From NCBI RefSeq assembly GCF_004217145.1, contig NZ_SHKR01000017.1, forward strand, positions 124,001 through 188,000: 64,000 nucleotides of DNA, in the 5' to 3' direction. The notes below the pieces were generated by a model. The model worked only from the letters and a program-made list of their open reading frames with translations, was not told where the DNA came from and ran no database searches. The position numbers and the translations under genes were made by a program. The stretch comes from Kribbella rubisoli. Its GTDB lineage: Bacteria; Actinomycetota; Actinomycetes; Propionibacteriales; Kribbellaceae. Shown here in pieces: positions 56,161-64,000 of the stretch (its first letter is position 1; every line of letters starts with the position of its first letter).

Positions 56161-57592
56161 AGGTGAAGTGCATGACGCCGTCGTCGACTGGGCTGAAGCG
56201 GAGGGACAGCAGGTCGCGCGGGTAGTTCTGGCGGAGGCGCCAGGGGCCCTGACTGCCCTGGCGAGGCAGGATCGCGGCGGCGCGGCGGATGTAGCCCGAG
56301 GACAGGTCGACGACCGGCCGGGGCGGGGCGTCATACTCGGCCGGATCGACCTCCGGGAGGCAGATCCGGGTCCCGGTCGCGGTCAGATGGTTGAGCAACC
56401 GGCACACGTACTGCGACGTCAGGTCGGACCGCAACGTCCAGGAGTTGTTGGTGTAGCCGATGCACCAGGCAAGGTTCGGTACACCGCTCAGCATCATCCC
56501 CTTGTAGACGAACGTGTCGTGCGGCGCGACCGACCGCCCGTCGACCGTCACCTGGATGTTGCCAAGCGCAACCATACGCAGACCGGTCGCGGTCACCACG
56601 AGATCGGCCTGCAGCTCCTGGCCCGACCGCAGCAGCAGACCGTGCGGGGTGAAGCGCTCAATCTCGTCGGTCACCACCGACGCCGACCCGTCCCGCAACG
56701 CCTTGAACAGATCGGCGTCCGGCACCAGACACAACCGCTGATCCCACGGCTTGTACTGCGGGGTGAAGTGCGGATCGACCGGGATCGACTCCGGCAACTC
56801 CCGAGCCACCCCGGCGTTCAGCAGCCACGCCGCATGCGCCGGCCACTTCCGGAACGCGCTGTAGAGCGCGGTGCTCACAGCAACGTTCTTCCCGCGGATC
56901 AGCCGGTGCGCGAGGTTCTCCGGCAGTACGGCGCGGAGACGGTCCGAGAAGGCGTCGCGGGCGGGGCGGGAGGCGACGTAGCTCGGCGTACGCTGCAGCA
57001 TCGTCACGTGGTCCGCCGTACCGGCCATGGCGGGCACCAGCGTCACCGCCGTCGCACCGCTGCCGATGACGACCACTCGCTGGCCGGTGTAGTCCAGGTC
57101 GGCCGGCCAGTGCTGCGGGTGCACGATCCGGCCCTCGAACGAGCTTTGCCCGGGGAAGTCGACCACATACCCGGAGTCGTAGTCGTAGTACCCGCTGCAC
57201 ACGTACAAGAACGAGCACGTGTAGACCGAGTCGCCCGTCTCCACCGTCCACAGCGCATCCGATGACGACCAGGAGGCGTGTACGACGCGCTGGCCGAAGC
57301 GGATGTGCTTGTCGATGCCGTACGTCGACGCGGTCTCGTGCAGGTAGTCGAGGATCGACGGTCCGTCCGCGATCGCCTTCGCCGCCTTCCACGGGTGGAA
57401 CGGGAACCCGAGCGTGAACATGTCCGAGTCCGACCGCACGCCCGGGTAGCGGAACAGGTCCCAGGTGCCGCCGAGCGCATCCCGCGCCTCCAGGACGGCG
57501 TACGTTCGATCCGGGCACCGAGTCTGCAGACGGTACGCCGCGCCGATCCCGGACAGACCTGCGCCGACGATGAGGACGTCCAGATGCTCCAT
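56159..57592 (-). CDS. Flavin-containing monooxygenase (Baeyer-Villiger/EthA-like)
   Basis: 477 residues. N-terminal FAD site VLIVGAGLSGIGAA, then GGTWDLFRYPGVRSDSDMFTLGF (the Baeyer-Villiger-type fingerprint area), NADPH-binding VVVIGSGATAVTLVP and the ATG motif near VVTATGL. It resembles EthA-type ketone or sulfide monooxygenases. The ATG gives the usual MEHLDVLIVGAG start; a TACTGT box 7 nt upstream suggests a leaderless message, and a TTG six codons earlier is less likely. Its 3' end abuts the G-rich repeat. Confidence 0.92.
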   Translation of the reverse strand: MEHLDVLIVGAGLSGIGAAYRLQTRCPDRTYAVLEARDALGGTWDLFRYPGVRSDSDMFTLGFPFHPWKAAKAIADGPSILDYLHETASTYGIDKHIRFGQRVVHASWSSSDALWTVETGDSVYTCSFLYVCSGYYDYDSGYVVDFPGQSSFEGRIVHPQHWPADLDYTGQRVVVIGSGATAVTLVPAMAGTADHVTMLQRTPSYVASRPARDAFSDRLRAVLPENLAHRLIRGKNVAVSTALYSAFRKWPAHAAWLLNAGVARELPESIPVDPHFTPQYKPWDQRLCLVPDADLFKALRDGSASVVTDEIERFTPHGLLLRSGQELQADLVVTATGLRMVALGNIQVTVDGRSVAPHDTFVYKGMMLSGVPNLAWCIGYTNNSWTLRSDLTSQYVCRLLNHLTATGTRICLPEVDPAEYDAPPRPVVDLSSGYIRRAAAILPRQGSQGPWRLRQNYPRDLLSLRFSPVDDGVMHFT

Positions 57593-57599
57593 CGAAGTC

Positions 57600-57605
57600 A
57601 CAGTA
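57600..57605 (-). promoter_or_regulatory. -10 box of the monooxygenase gene (leaderless candidate)
   Basis: TACTGT (minus strand) is separated from the ATG by exactly 7 nt. No ribosome-binding site is seen. Confidence 0.45.
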
Positions 57606-57706
57606 CTCAACAGTAATGAAGATTCTTCCCGGGTGTTGTCGATTCCGTGTGGCGGCGATCGTCAGCAAGATGTTCAGTACAAGCCCTACACGAGGGAGAG
57701 CCTGAG

Positions 57707-58078
57707 ATGGCGCAGTACATGTTCCTGCTGTACGACAGCGAAGATTGGTACGACAACGTCACACCTGATGACTGGCAGCAGGCGATGAAGCTCCACGGGG
57801 CGTTCGCCGAGGCGGTGGAGAAGGCCGGGGCGCGGATCCTCGGCGGGGAGGCGCTCGAGCGGTCCAGTACGGCGAGCACGGTGAAGCAGCGCGAGGGCGC
57901 CGAGCCGCTGGTCACCGACGGTCCGTTCATCGAGACCAAGGAGGCGCTCGGCGGCTACTACGTCATCGAGGCCCGCGATCTCGACCAGGCGCTGGAGCTG
58001 GCCAAGATCTGCCCATCGGGCAACGTCGAGGTCCGTCCGGTGATGGACACCTCGTCGGACTCTCAGCCGTCCGCCTGA
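57707..58078 (+). CDS. YCII/DGPF-domain protein, ECF42 partner
   Basis: 123 residues. It starts MAQYMFLLYDSEDWYDN and has LVTDGPFIETKEALGGYYVIEARDLDQALELA and NVEVRPVMD, the DGPF signature. GAGGGAGAG precedes the ATG. It is followed 60 bp later by an ECF42 sigma gene on the same strand, with which it forms the second such module here. Confidence 0.93.
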   Translation: MAQYMFLLYDSEDWYDNVTPDDWQQAMKLHGAFAEAVEKAGARILGGEALERSSTASTVKQREGAEPLVTDGPFIETKEALGGYYVIEARDLDQALELAKICPSGNVEVRPVMDTSSDSQPSA

Positions 58079-58138
58079 CGTGCCTGGGTCGGGTACGCCG
58101 GCGTTCCGTCCCGCCGGCGTACCCGCGGGGGAGGAGCC

Positions 58139-59362
58139 GTGACGGAGGCCGTTGAGGTCACCCGGGTGGTCGACCAGGCTCATCGCGAGAGCTGGTCGAC
58201 CGTGCTCGCGTCGGTCGTGCGGCTGACGCGAGACCTCGACCTGGCCGAGGACTGCACGCAGGACGCGTTCGTGCAGGCATTGCGGACCTGGCCGGACGGG
58301 ATCCCGTCGAACCCGGGCGGCTGGCTGACCACGGTCGCGCGACGCCTCGCCCTCGACCGGCTCCGGCGCGAGACGAACCTCTGGCGGAAGCTCCCGTTGC
58401 TGGTCGAGGAGCCCGGGGAGGTTGAGCAGCCGACGGATCCGCTGAGGCTGGTGTTCACCTGCTGCCACCCGGCGCTGGCGCGCGAATCGCAGGTCGCGCT
58501 GACTCTGAGGCTGATCTGCGGACTGACAACCCGCGAGGTGGCGGCCGTCCTGCTGATCAGCGAGTCGACGGCGGCGGCGCGGATCACGCGGGCCAAGAAG
58601 AAGATCGCGGCGGCAGGTATCCCGTACCGGATCCCGGCTGACCACGAGCTGCCCAAGCGCTTGGACGTCGTGCTGACCGTCGTACATCTGGTCTACACGG
58701 CCGGGCATGTCGCGGCGGGGTCGGCGTTGACGCGGACCGATCTGACTGGCCGCGCGGTGGAGCTCGCACGGTTGCTCGAGCGGCTGATGCCGGACGAGCC
58801 GGAACCGCAAGCGTTGCTCGGGTTGCTGTTGATGACTGAGGCGCGTGGAGATGCACGAGTGAGTGCTGACGGCGAGCTGGTGCTGCTCGCGGATCAGGAT
58901 CGTTCCCGGTGGGATGCGCAGCTGCTTGCCGAGGGGGTTTCGCGAGCCACGGCGGCTTTGGAACGCGGCCACGGGCGGTTCGCGTTGCAGGCGGCTGTTG
59001 CCGGACTACATGTGACCGCGCCGTCGTGGGCGAGGACGAACTGGGGCCAGGTGGTCCGCATGTACGACGCGATGATGGTGAGCTGGCCGACGCCGATCGT
59101 CGCCCTGAACCGGGCCGCCGCACACAGCCTCGTCCCCGGCGCGGACCTCGACACGGTCCTCGACGAATTGGATGCCTTGAGCAAGGAACCGGCGCTGGCG
59201 GCGTACGCGTATCTGCCTGCCACTCGCGCCGACGTGCTCACCCGGCTCGGTCGCACGGAGGAGGCCGCCGTGGCCTACCGGGAGGCGATCGAGCTCACCG
59301 CCAACGAGACCGAACGGCGCTTCCTGACCGCGAGACTTCAGGCGCGCGGCGCCCAGAGCTGA
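58139..59362 (+). CDS. ECF42-type RNA polymerase sigma factor
   Basis: 407 residues. Sigma region 2 (LDLAEDCTQDAFVQALRTWP, WLTTVARRLALDRLRRE), region 4 (LRLICGLTTREVAAVLLISESTAAARITRAKKKI) and a long C-terminal extension with TPR-like ends (LDELDALSKEPALAAYAYLPATRADVLTRLG in parts). GTG start after GGGGAGGAG. The gene overlaps the 3' end of the convergent MerR gene by 25 bp. Same layout as the ECF42/YCII pair near 42 kb, so the two modules are distant paralogues. Confidence 0.94.
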   Translation: MTEAVEVTRVVDQAHRESWSTVLASVVRLTRDLDLAEDCTQDAFVQALRTWPDGIPSNPGGWLTTVARRLALDRLRRETNLWRKLPLLVEEPGEVEQPTDPLRLVFTCCHPALARESQVALTLRLICGLTTREVAAVLLISESTAAARITRAKKKIAAAGIPYRIPADHELPKRLDVVLTVVHLVYTAGHVAAGSALTRTDLTGRAVELARLLERLMPDEPEPQALLGLLLMTEARGDARVSADGELVLLADQDRSRWDAQLLAEGVSRATAALERGHGRFALQAAVAGLHVTAPSWARTNWGQVVRMYDAMMVSWPTPIVALNRAAAHSLVPGADLDTVLDELDALSKEPALAAYAYLPATRADVLTRLGRTEEAAVAYREAIELTANETERRFLTARLQARGAQS

Positions 59363-59754
59363 TCGGCGTCGCCGGCTTCCATCCGGCCGCGGTAGACGTC
59401 GATCTTGTGGTCGATGAGCTCCAGACTCTCCTGCAACTCGGCGAGCTGGGTCAGTACGTCGGAGCGATGCGTCTCGAGGAGCTCGAGCCGATCCTTCTCG
59501 TTGCCACGGCCGGCCAGGACGAGCTCGGCGTACCGGCGGATGGTGCGGATCGGCATCCCGGTCGCCCGGAACTTGGTGCAGATCTTGATCCAGTCCAGGT
59601 CTATCTTGCGGTAGCGACGGCGCCCGCCGGCGGTGCGGTCGACGGTGGTGACGACCAGTCCGGCGCGTTCGTAGTACCGGAGCGTGTGGACGCTGACGCC
59701 GGTGCGTTCGGCGGCTTCGGCGATGCTGATCCCGCGTTCATTGACTTCGAGCAC
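59338..59754 (-). CDS. MerR-family transcriptional regulator
   Basis: 138 residues. The HTH and wings ISIAEAAERTGVSVHTLRYYERAGLV...GGRRRYRKIDLDWIK are followed by a long coiled dimer helix with no Cys metal site, so a drug- or redox-type effector is more likely than a metal. The GTG start is directly preceded at 7 nt by TAGGAT, a probable leaderless promoter. It is divergent from an efflux-type MFS gene, and the two -10 boxes overlap. MerR control of that pump is the natural inference. Confidence 0.93.
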   Translation of the reverse strand: MLEVNERGISIAEAAERTGVSVHTLRYYERAGLVVTTVDRTAGGRRRYRKIDLDWIKICTKFRATGMPIRTIRRYAELVLAGRGNEKDRLELLETHRSDVLTQLAELQESLELIDHKIDVYRGRMEAGDADQLWAPRA

Positions 59755-59761
59755 GCTCTAA

Positions 59762-59771
59762 ATCCTACCGT
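59762..59771. promoter_or_regulatory. Overlapping divergent -10 boxes of MerR and MFS genes
   Basis: TAGGAT (minus, 59762-59767) serves the MerR gene and TACCGT (plus, 59766-59771) the MFS gene; each is 7 nt from its start codon and they share two bases. ACCGTCGATGGT (59767-59778) is a near-perfect palindrome on the MFS side. Only one direction can be occupied by polymerase at a time. Confidence 0.55.
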
Positions 59772-59778
59772 CGATGGT

Positions 59779-61194
59779 ATGACCCTCTCAACGCTCGAGG
59801 ACACTGGTCTGACCAGTGCCCGCCGGTACGCCGTCCTGGTGATCTGCTGCGCCAGCCTGCTGATCTCGGTGATGGACATCTCGATCGTCAACGTCGCCCT
59901 GCCCGCGATCCGGGACGGGCTCGGCGCCTCGACGGCCGGACTGCAGTGGACCGTCGACGCCTACACGCTCGTCCTCGCCAGCTTCCTGTTGCTGGCCGGA
60001 TCGACCGCGGACCGGTTCGGTCGCCGCCGGATGTTCCGGCTCGGGCTGATCGTGTTCGGGATCGGTTCGCTGCTGTGCAGCCTGGCGCCCGGTATCGGCT
60101 GGCTGATCGCCGCACGGGCCGTCCAGGCGGTCGGCGGCACGATGCTCAACCCTGTCGCGATGGCGATCGTGGTGACGGTGTTCCCCGACCGGGCCGAGCG
60201 GGCGCGGGCGATCGGGATCTTCGGCGCGACGGCCGGCCTGTCGCTCGTCCTCGGCCCGATCCTCGGCGGCGCGCTCGTCGACGGCCTCGGCTGGCGGTCG
60301 ATCTTCTGGGTGAACCTCCCGATCGTCGTACTCGCGGTGGTCTTCACCAGCCTGTTCGTCCCGGAGTCGCGCGCCGCCCACGGCCGTCGGTTCGACCCGG
60401 TCGGTCAGCTCCTCGTGATCTTCGTCCTCGGCGGCGTCGTGTCGGCGATCATCGAGTCCGAGAAGCACGGCTGGGGTTCGCCGTTCATCATCGGACTGCT
60501 CGTGATCGCGGCCGTGTCGGCGGTCGCCCTGATCGCATACGAACGCCGGCGCCAGGAGCCGCTGCTCGAGCTTCGCCTGTTCCGCAGCGTCCCGTTCAGC
60601 TCCGCCGTGCTGATCGCCCTGTTCGCCTACAGCGGCTTCGGCGCGTTCCTCTTCGTCACGACCCTCTACCTGCAGAGCGTCCGCAACCTGTCCGCCCTCG
60701 ACGCCGGCCTGTCCTTGCTGCCGGTCGGCCTGCTCATCTGCGTGCTCTCACCGCTGACGGGCCGGGTCGTCGGCGCCCGAGGCCCGCGTCTGCCGCTGGT
60801 CGTCGCGGGTACGGCGCTCACCCTTGGAGCGGCCGCGTCGATGACGATCGGCATCGCCACCCCGCTGCCCGTGATCCTCGCGATCTTCCTGCTGTTCGGC
60901 GTCTTCCTGGGCACGATCAACCCGCCGATCGCGAACTCGGCGGTCTCCGGAATGCCGGCGTCGATGACCGGTCTCGCGGCATCGCTCGCGTCGGTCGGCC
61001 GGCAGACCGGTACGTCGCTCGGTGTCGCGATCGCCGGATCGATCGTCGGTGCCAAGGCGACGACCGATCCGCAGGCGTTCGTCCACGCCACCCATCTGGT
61101 CTGGTGGCCGATCATCGCGATGGGACTCGTCGTACTGGCGTTGGCCCTGGTGAGCACGAGCCGCCGCGCACTCCTTACGGTGCAGGCGGTGTGA
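59779..61194 (+). CDS. MFS drug efflux transporter (DHA2/EmrB-QacA type)
   Basis: 471 residues, 14 predicted transmembrane helices. Motif A is DRFGRRRMFRLG (with LLLAGSTADRFGRRR), motif C is FGATAGLSLVLGPILGG, and SWTVDAYTLVLAS-type helix 2 (LQWTVDAYTLVLASFLLLAG) is the DHA2 hallmark. It should export hydrophobic drugs using the proton gradient. ATG start, leaderless candidate. Its 3' end overlaps the convergent sigma factor gene by 20 bp. Confidence 0.93.
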   Translation: MTLSTLEDTGLTSARRYAVLVICCASLLISVMDISIVNVALPAIRDGLGASTAGLQWTVDAYTLVLASFLLLAGSTADRFGRRRMFRLGLIVFGIGSLLCSLAPGIGWLIAARAVQAVGGTMLNPVAMAIVVTVFPDRAERARAIGIFGATAGLSLVLGPILGGALVDGLGWRSIFWVNLPIVVLAVVFTSLFVPESRAAHGRRFDPVGQLLVIFVLGGVVSAIIESEKHGWGSPFIIGLLVIAAVSAVALIAYERRRQEPLLELRLFRSVPFSSAVLIALFAYSGFGAFLFVTTLYLQSVRNLSALDAGLSLLPVGLLICVLSPLTGRVVGARGPRLPLVVAGTALTLGAAASMTIGIATPLPVILAIFLLFGVFLGTINPPIANSAVSGMPASMTGLAASLASVGRQTGTSLGVAIAGSIVGAKATTDPQAFVHATHLVWWPIIAMGLVVLALALVSTSRRALLTVQAV

Positions 61195-62107
61195 GCGGCA
61201 GACCGAAGTGCGTGACCAGGCTGGGTGTGCTGAACACGTGGATGTGGGTGAGCCCGGTGGCCGTCGGAGTGAGTACGGCGATGCCGTACGCCTCTCCCTT
61301 GAAGTAAGCCCCGACCGCAGGCTGACCGTTCGCGACGATCGGCAGCATCCGCCAGTCGCCCGGTGAGCCGACCGCGGAAGCCAATAGCTGCAGGCACATC
61401 ACCCGGCCGTTGAACCAGGCCGTCGTACCGACCATCTCGATCGCCGCGTCCGCGCGCAGCGCCCGCTCGAGCGCCGCCATGTCGGCATTCTCGAAGCCGC
61501 TGACGTAGTCCGCGAGCAGAGCCTGCGCCTGGGGGTCGTCCGGCTCGACGATCGCCTCGGTCGGGTTCTCGTCGAGCCGGGCACGGGCCCGTTGCAGCGT
61601 GCTCTTCACCGCGGCGACGGAGGTGTCGAGCATGGTCGCGACCTCGGCCGCCGGGAACGCCAGGACCTCACGCAGGATCAGTACGGCGCGCTGCTTGGCC
61701 GGCAGATACTGCAGCGCCGCGATGAGCGCCAGCCGCAGGCTCTCTCGCGTGGTCACGATCGTCGCCGGGTCATCGACCACCAACGACTCTGCCATCGGCT
61801 CCACGAAGAGCACGGACGGGTCGTCGGGAGGTACGCCGGGGGACAGGTCCGTGGCCGGAGCGCCGAGCCCGGACGGCAGGGCGCGGCGGCCGCGCTGTTC
61901 GAGTGCGGTGAGGCAGACGTTGGTCGCGATCCGGTACAGCCAGACCCGCACCGACGAGCGCTCTTCGAACCCCGACCACGACCGCCAGGCCCGCAGGTAC
62001 GTCTCCTGTACGGCATCCTCGGCCTCGTGCACCGACGCGAGCATCCGGTAGCAGTGGGCGAGCAGCTCCTTGCGGAACGGCTCGGTTCGGCTGTCGAAGT
62101 CGCTCAC
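61175..62107 (-). CDS. SigG-like ECF sigma factor with SnoaL-type C-terminal domain
   Basis: About 310 residues. Region 2 (HCYRMLASVHEAEDAVQETYLRAWRSW, VWLYRIATNVCLTALEQR), region 4 (LPAKQRAVLILREVLAFPAAEVATMLDTSVAAVKSTLQRARAR) and a SnoaL/NTF2-like C-terminal domain (SGFENADMAALERALRADAAIEMVGTTAWFNG). SnoaL-fused ECFs use that domain for self-control rather than an anti-sigma factor. Start uncertain: the GTG used has GAGG at 5 nt, but a GTG ten codons upstream overlaps the lipase stop (GTGA) and would give coupling. Transcribed with the lipase gene. Confidence 0.9.
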   Translation of the reverse strand: MSDFDSRTEPFRKELLAHCYRMLASVHEAEDAVQETYLRAWRSWSGFEERSSVRVWLYRIATNVCLTALEQRGRRALPSGLGAPATDLSPGVPPDDPSVLFVEPMAESLVVDDPATIVTTRESLRLALIAALQYLPAKQRAVLILREVLAFPAAEVATMLDTSVAAVKSTLQRARARLDENPTEAIVEPDDPQAQALLADYVSGFENADMAALERALRADAAIEMVGTTAWFNGRVMCLQLLASAVGSPGDWRMLPIVANGQPAVGAYFKGEAYGIAVLTPTATGLTHIHVFSTPSLVTHFGLPLTPPAP

Positions 62108-62133
62108 CACTACCTCGTCCCCCTCTTTCACGG

Positions 62134-63030
62134 TCACAGGCCGAGCACCGGCCGTGCCCAGAGTGCCATCCGCTGGATGGCATCGTCGGCTTCCGGCGCG
62201 CGACCGGCCGCCATCTGGAACGTGTGCTGCATCTCCGGGAACACGTCGAGCCGCACCTCGACCCCGGCCTTCTCCGCCCCCTCGGCCAGCATGTTGGCGT
62301 CGTCGAGCAGTACCTCGTCGCCGCCGACCTGGATGTAGATCGGTCCGAGCCCGGTGAGGTCGCCGTACAGCGGGTTCACGAACGGATCCCGCGGTGAGCC
62401 GTCTGGTCCTAGGAAGAGGTAAGCGAGTCCACGGACGAGATCGCGGTGGAAGAACTCGTCACGGTCCCGGTTGGCGTCGTACGACGCTCCTGTCGCCTCG
62501 AAGTCGACCGCCGGGGAGAACGGCATAGCGCCGGCGGGCAACGGCAGGCCGATCGAGCGGGCGCGGAGTTGGGTGGTGACGGCCATGCCGCCTCCTACCG
62601 AATCGCCGACGAACAGGATGTGCTCGGGGGAGATGCCTTGGTTCAAGAGCCAGCGGTAGGTGTCGACCCCGTGGTCGAGCTGGGCCGGATGCGTGTGTTC
62701 GGGCGCCATCGGGTAGTCGAAGACGAGCGCTCGGGCGCCGACCGCCTTGGCCAGGTGCGCGAACATCTTCCGGTGTGAGTAGCGCGATCCGCCGATGTAG
62801 CCGCCGCCGTGGAAGCACAACAGGACCCGGTCTGCCGAGGCGTTGTGCGGGACGATCCAGATCGCCTGGCGGCCTTCGACGGACAGGTAGTCCACGTCTG
62901 TGGGCTCGGTGGTCAGCTCGGCCCAGCGGTGGTCGCCCGACTCCTGGTCGCCGTCGGGGGTGTCCCGCTGGGCGGACTCGCGCGACGTGACCCAGTGCCG
63001 CCGGACCGCTTCGGACTCCTTGCTCGCCAT
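62134..63030 (-). CDS. HSL-family alpha/beta-hydrolase (lipase/esterase)
   Basis: 298 residues, hormone-sensitive-lipase family. The oxyanion motif LLCFHGGGYIGGS, nucleophile elbow GDSVGGGMA, acid Asp near YIQVGGDEVLLDD and His in FPEMQHTFQM are in order. The first 45 residues form a family-typical cap. AAAGGA precedes the ATG. It is first in an operon with the SigG-like sigma factor, which may act on its expression or be co-regulated with it. Substrate unknown. Confidence 0.92.
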   Translation of the reverse strand: MASKESEAVRRHWVTSRESAQRDTPDGDQESGDHRWAELTTEPTDVDYLSVEGRQAIWIVPHNASADRVLLCFHGGGYIGGSRYSHRKMFAHLAKAVGARALVFDYPMAPEHTHPAQLDHGVDTYRWLLNQGISPEHILFVGDSVGGGMAVTTQLRARSIGLPLPAGAMPFSPAVDFEATGASYDANRDRDEFFHRDLVRGLAYLFLGPDGSPRDPFVNPLYGDLTGLGPIYIQVGGDEVLLDDANMLAEGAEKAGVEVRLDVFPEMQHTFQMAAGRAPEADDAIQRMALWARPVLGL

Positions 63031-63111
63031 CGTGATTCCTTTCGGTTGCTGGTCGTTATCGGTACTGACCAGCGCTGCCGCGAAAAGGAATCGGCGTGCT
63101 TCACTGGGAGC

Positions 63112-63495
63112 ATGAGCACTCCGGGCTCAGGGTCGGCGTTGCCGGCCTCGGAAGAACGCACGTGGGCGATGCTCGCGCATGTGGGGGTGTTCATCGCGGC
63201 CTGGTTCGCGATGGGGTTCCTGTGTCCGCTGATCATCTGGCTGCTGTTCCGCGGCCGGTCCGAGTTCGTCCGCAAGAACGCGGTGGAGTCGCTGAACTTC
63301 CAGATCTCGCTGCTGATCTACACGGCGATCGCGGTGGTGCTGGTGCTGATCACGTTCGGTCTCGGGGTGCTGATCATCGTGCCGCTGATCGTGATCGGTG
63401 CGGTCGCGGCGGTCGTGGTCATCGTGCTGGCGACGATCGCGGCCTCGAGCGGCCAGGACTACCGCTACCCCTTGACGATCCGCTTCGTCCGTTAG
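63112..63495 (+). CDS. DUF4870 (Tic20-like) membrane protein
   Basis: 127 residues. ERTWAMLAHVGVFIAAWFAMGFLCPLIIWLLF is the first pair of helices, then a cytosolic loop RSEFVRKNAVESLNFQISLLIYT and two more hydrophobic segments, the DUF4870 pattern. Function unknown. The ATG has GGGAG only one base before it. Its stop codon TAG is part of the -10 box for the next gene. Confidence 0.85.
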   Translation: MSTPGSGSALPASEERTWAMLAHVGVFIAAWFAMGFLCPLIIWLLFRGRSEFVRKNAVESLNFQISLLIYTAIAVVLVLITFGLGVLIIVPLIVIGAVAAVVVIVLATIAASSGQDYRYPLTIRFVR

Positions 63496-63498
63496 TGT
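63493..63498 (+). promoter_or_regulatory. -10 box overlapping the DUF4870 stop codon
   Basis: TAGTGT begins with the DUF4870 stop codon and lies exactly 7 nt before the GTG of the next gene, a leaderless-type arrangement identical to the one between AraC and the ABC binding-protein gene near 13.3 kb. Confidence 0.5.
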
Positions 63499-63505
63499 CT
63501 GGCCG

Positions 63506-64000
63506 GTGGAGCTCATCGGCCAGGGGATGGAAGGCGCGGTCTACGACCTCGGGGACGGGACCGTGCGGAAGGTCTGGTTCGACCGGCGGCCGGAGGATGT
63601 GCTGCCGCTGAAGGCGTTCCTCGACGAACTGCCGGAGCTGCCGTTCCGTACGCCGCGGATCCGCGAGATCGGCGTGGGCGAGAACGGACTCGCGGTCAGC
63701 GTGGAGGACAAGCTGACCGGGGTGCCGCTGCATCAGGCTGGTTTGGATGAGGCGCGAGCGCTGGATGCGTTCGTCTTGGTTGTCGAGTCGCTCCGCAATG
63801 CGCGGCCTGGCCCGGCGAGCAAGGCGCTGCCGGTGATTGGTGAGCCGTTCTGGGGGCGGTCCTGGGGTGAGAGCCTGGCGGCTGTCGTACGTCGTCGGGC
63901 AGCAGCCTCGAAGGTTCATCTCGAGCGGGACGTGCCTGACTTCCCTCGACTGCTGGCGACCGTGCTTGAGGCGCTGTGCGACCTGCCGGACGTCGAGCTG
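63506..64000 (+). CDS. Kinase-like (aminoglycoside phosphotransferase type) protein, 3'-truncated
   Basis: The first 165 codons of a gene cut by the right window edge. The N-terminus IGQGMEGAVYDLGDGTVRKVWF is a protein-kinase-fold nucleotide loop with an early Lys, as in aminoglycoside and other small-molecule phosphotransferases. The later part (KLTGVPLHQAGLDEARALDAF, ARPGPASKALPVIGEPFWGRSW) is consistent but the catalytic HGD motif lies outside the window. GTG start, probably leaderless. Substrate unknown. Confidence 0.75.
   Translation, partial: MELIGQGMEGAVYDLGDGTVRKVWFDRRPEDVLPLKAFLDELPELPFRTPRIREIGVGENGLAVSVEDKLTGVPLHQAGLDEARALDAFVLVVESLRNARPGPASKALPVIGEPFWGRSWGESLAAVVRRRAAASKVHLERDVPDFPRLLATVLEALCDLPDVEL

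Noticed and set aside
55830..56334. Proline- or glycine-rich repeat proteins in several frames across the G-rich repeat.
   Set aside because: All frames are open because the 48-bp unit has no stop words; no start context, and it overlaps the monooxygenase gene out of frame.
1..64000. tRNA or rRNA genes, insertion sequences, prophage or integrative elements.
   Set aside because: No T-loop-like GGTTCGA-type sequences in context, no transposase or integrase frames and no terminal repeats were seen; composition is uniform.

Overview
The window is about 64 kb of very GC-rich DNA from the chromosome of an actinomycete. Gene content points to a soil Propionibacteriales/Streptomyces-like organism, and Kribbella or a close relative is my best guess (inference, no search run). 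The evidence is NucS mismatch endonuclease, a maleylpyruvate isomerase-family (mycothiol-type) protein, a DivIVA-like polar coiled-coil protein, Ccr/IcmA/MeaB acyl-CoA chemistry, many ECF sigma factors, CUT1 sugar importers without their own ATPase, and frequent GTG starts. I see no rRNA, tRNA, CRISPR array, transposase or integrase. The window looks like ordinary, dense chromosome; the first and last genes are cut by its edges.

Layout. 0-2.7 kb: hexarate catabolism (glucarate dehydratase, GntR regulator, galactarate/talarate dehydratase). 2.8-9.7 kb: EF-hand glutaminase, GlmS, a small ArsR/monooxygenase unit, NucS, and a TfoX-like / methyltransferase / Nudix operon. 9.7-15.7 kb: duplicated 3-hydroxyacyl-CoA dehydrogenase, an AraC/PhyH divergent pair and a polar amino-acid ABC importer. 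15.7-21.4 kb: a NarL-type two-component system divergent from a fatty-acid desaturase, a Tat-exported M28 peptidase and an alpha/beta hydrolase. 21.4-28.8 kb: a tightly packed operon headed by a NamZ-type exo-muramidase, with a double GNAT protein, a sugar ABC importer, two unrelated deacetylases (PIG-L and ChbG/YdjC) and a second GNAT. This is the best candidate for an undescribed system, a cell-wall amino-sugar scavenging module. 28.8-34.6 kb: a second AraC/PhyH pair, a HicB-like protein with a 32-codon upstream ORF, and an AI-2E-type transporter coupled to a DivIVA-like protein.

34.6-49.3 kb is a central acyl-CoA island: crotonyl-CoA carboxylase/reductase, methylmalonyl-CoA epimerase, thiolase, MeaB chaperone GTPase and isobutyryl-CoA mutase large subunit. 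It is interleaved with regulators, an ECF42/YCII pair, an RCK channel-like protein and a CnoX-like thioredoxin/TPR protein. 49.3-64 kb: a MarR/secreted beta-propeller pair, an RpiR regulator with a Tat-exported TIM-barrel protein, two divergent citrate synthases (one fused to a DNA-binding domain), a flavin monooxygenase, a second ECF42/YCII pair, MerR/MFS, a SigG-like ECF factor with a lipase, and the start of a kinase-like protein.

Non-coding structure is the other notable part. Three convergent gene junctions (4.4, 41.2 and 55.8 kb) each hold a nested, perfect two-stem inverted repeat with outer arms of 11-21 bp. The third is followed by a G-rich 48-bp tandem repeat. A perfect 21-bp-arm hairpin also sits inside the HTH-citrate synthase gene. 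About eleven genes have a TANNNT box 6-8 nt before the start codon, the signature of leaderless transcripts; twice that box contains the stop codon of the gene before.
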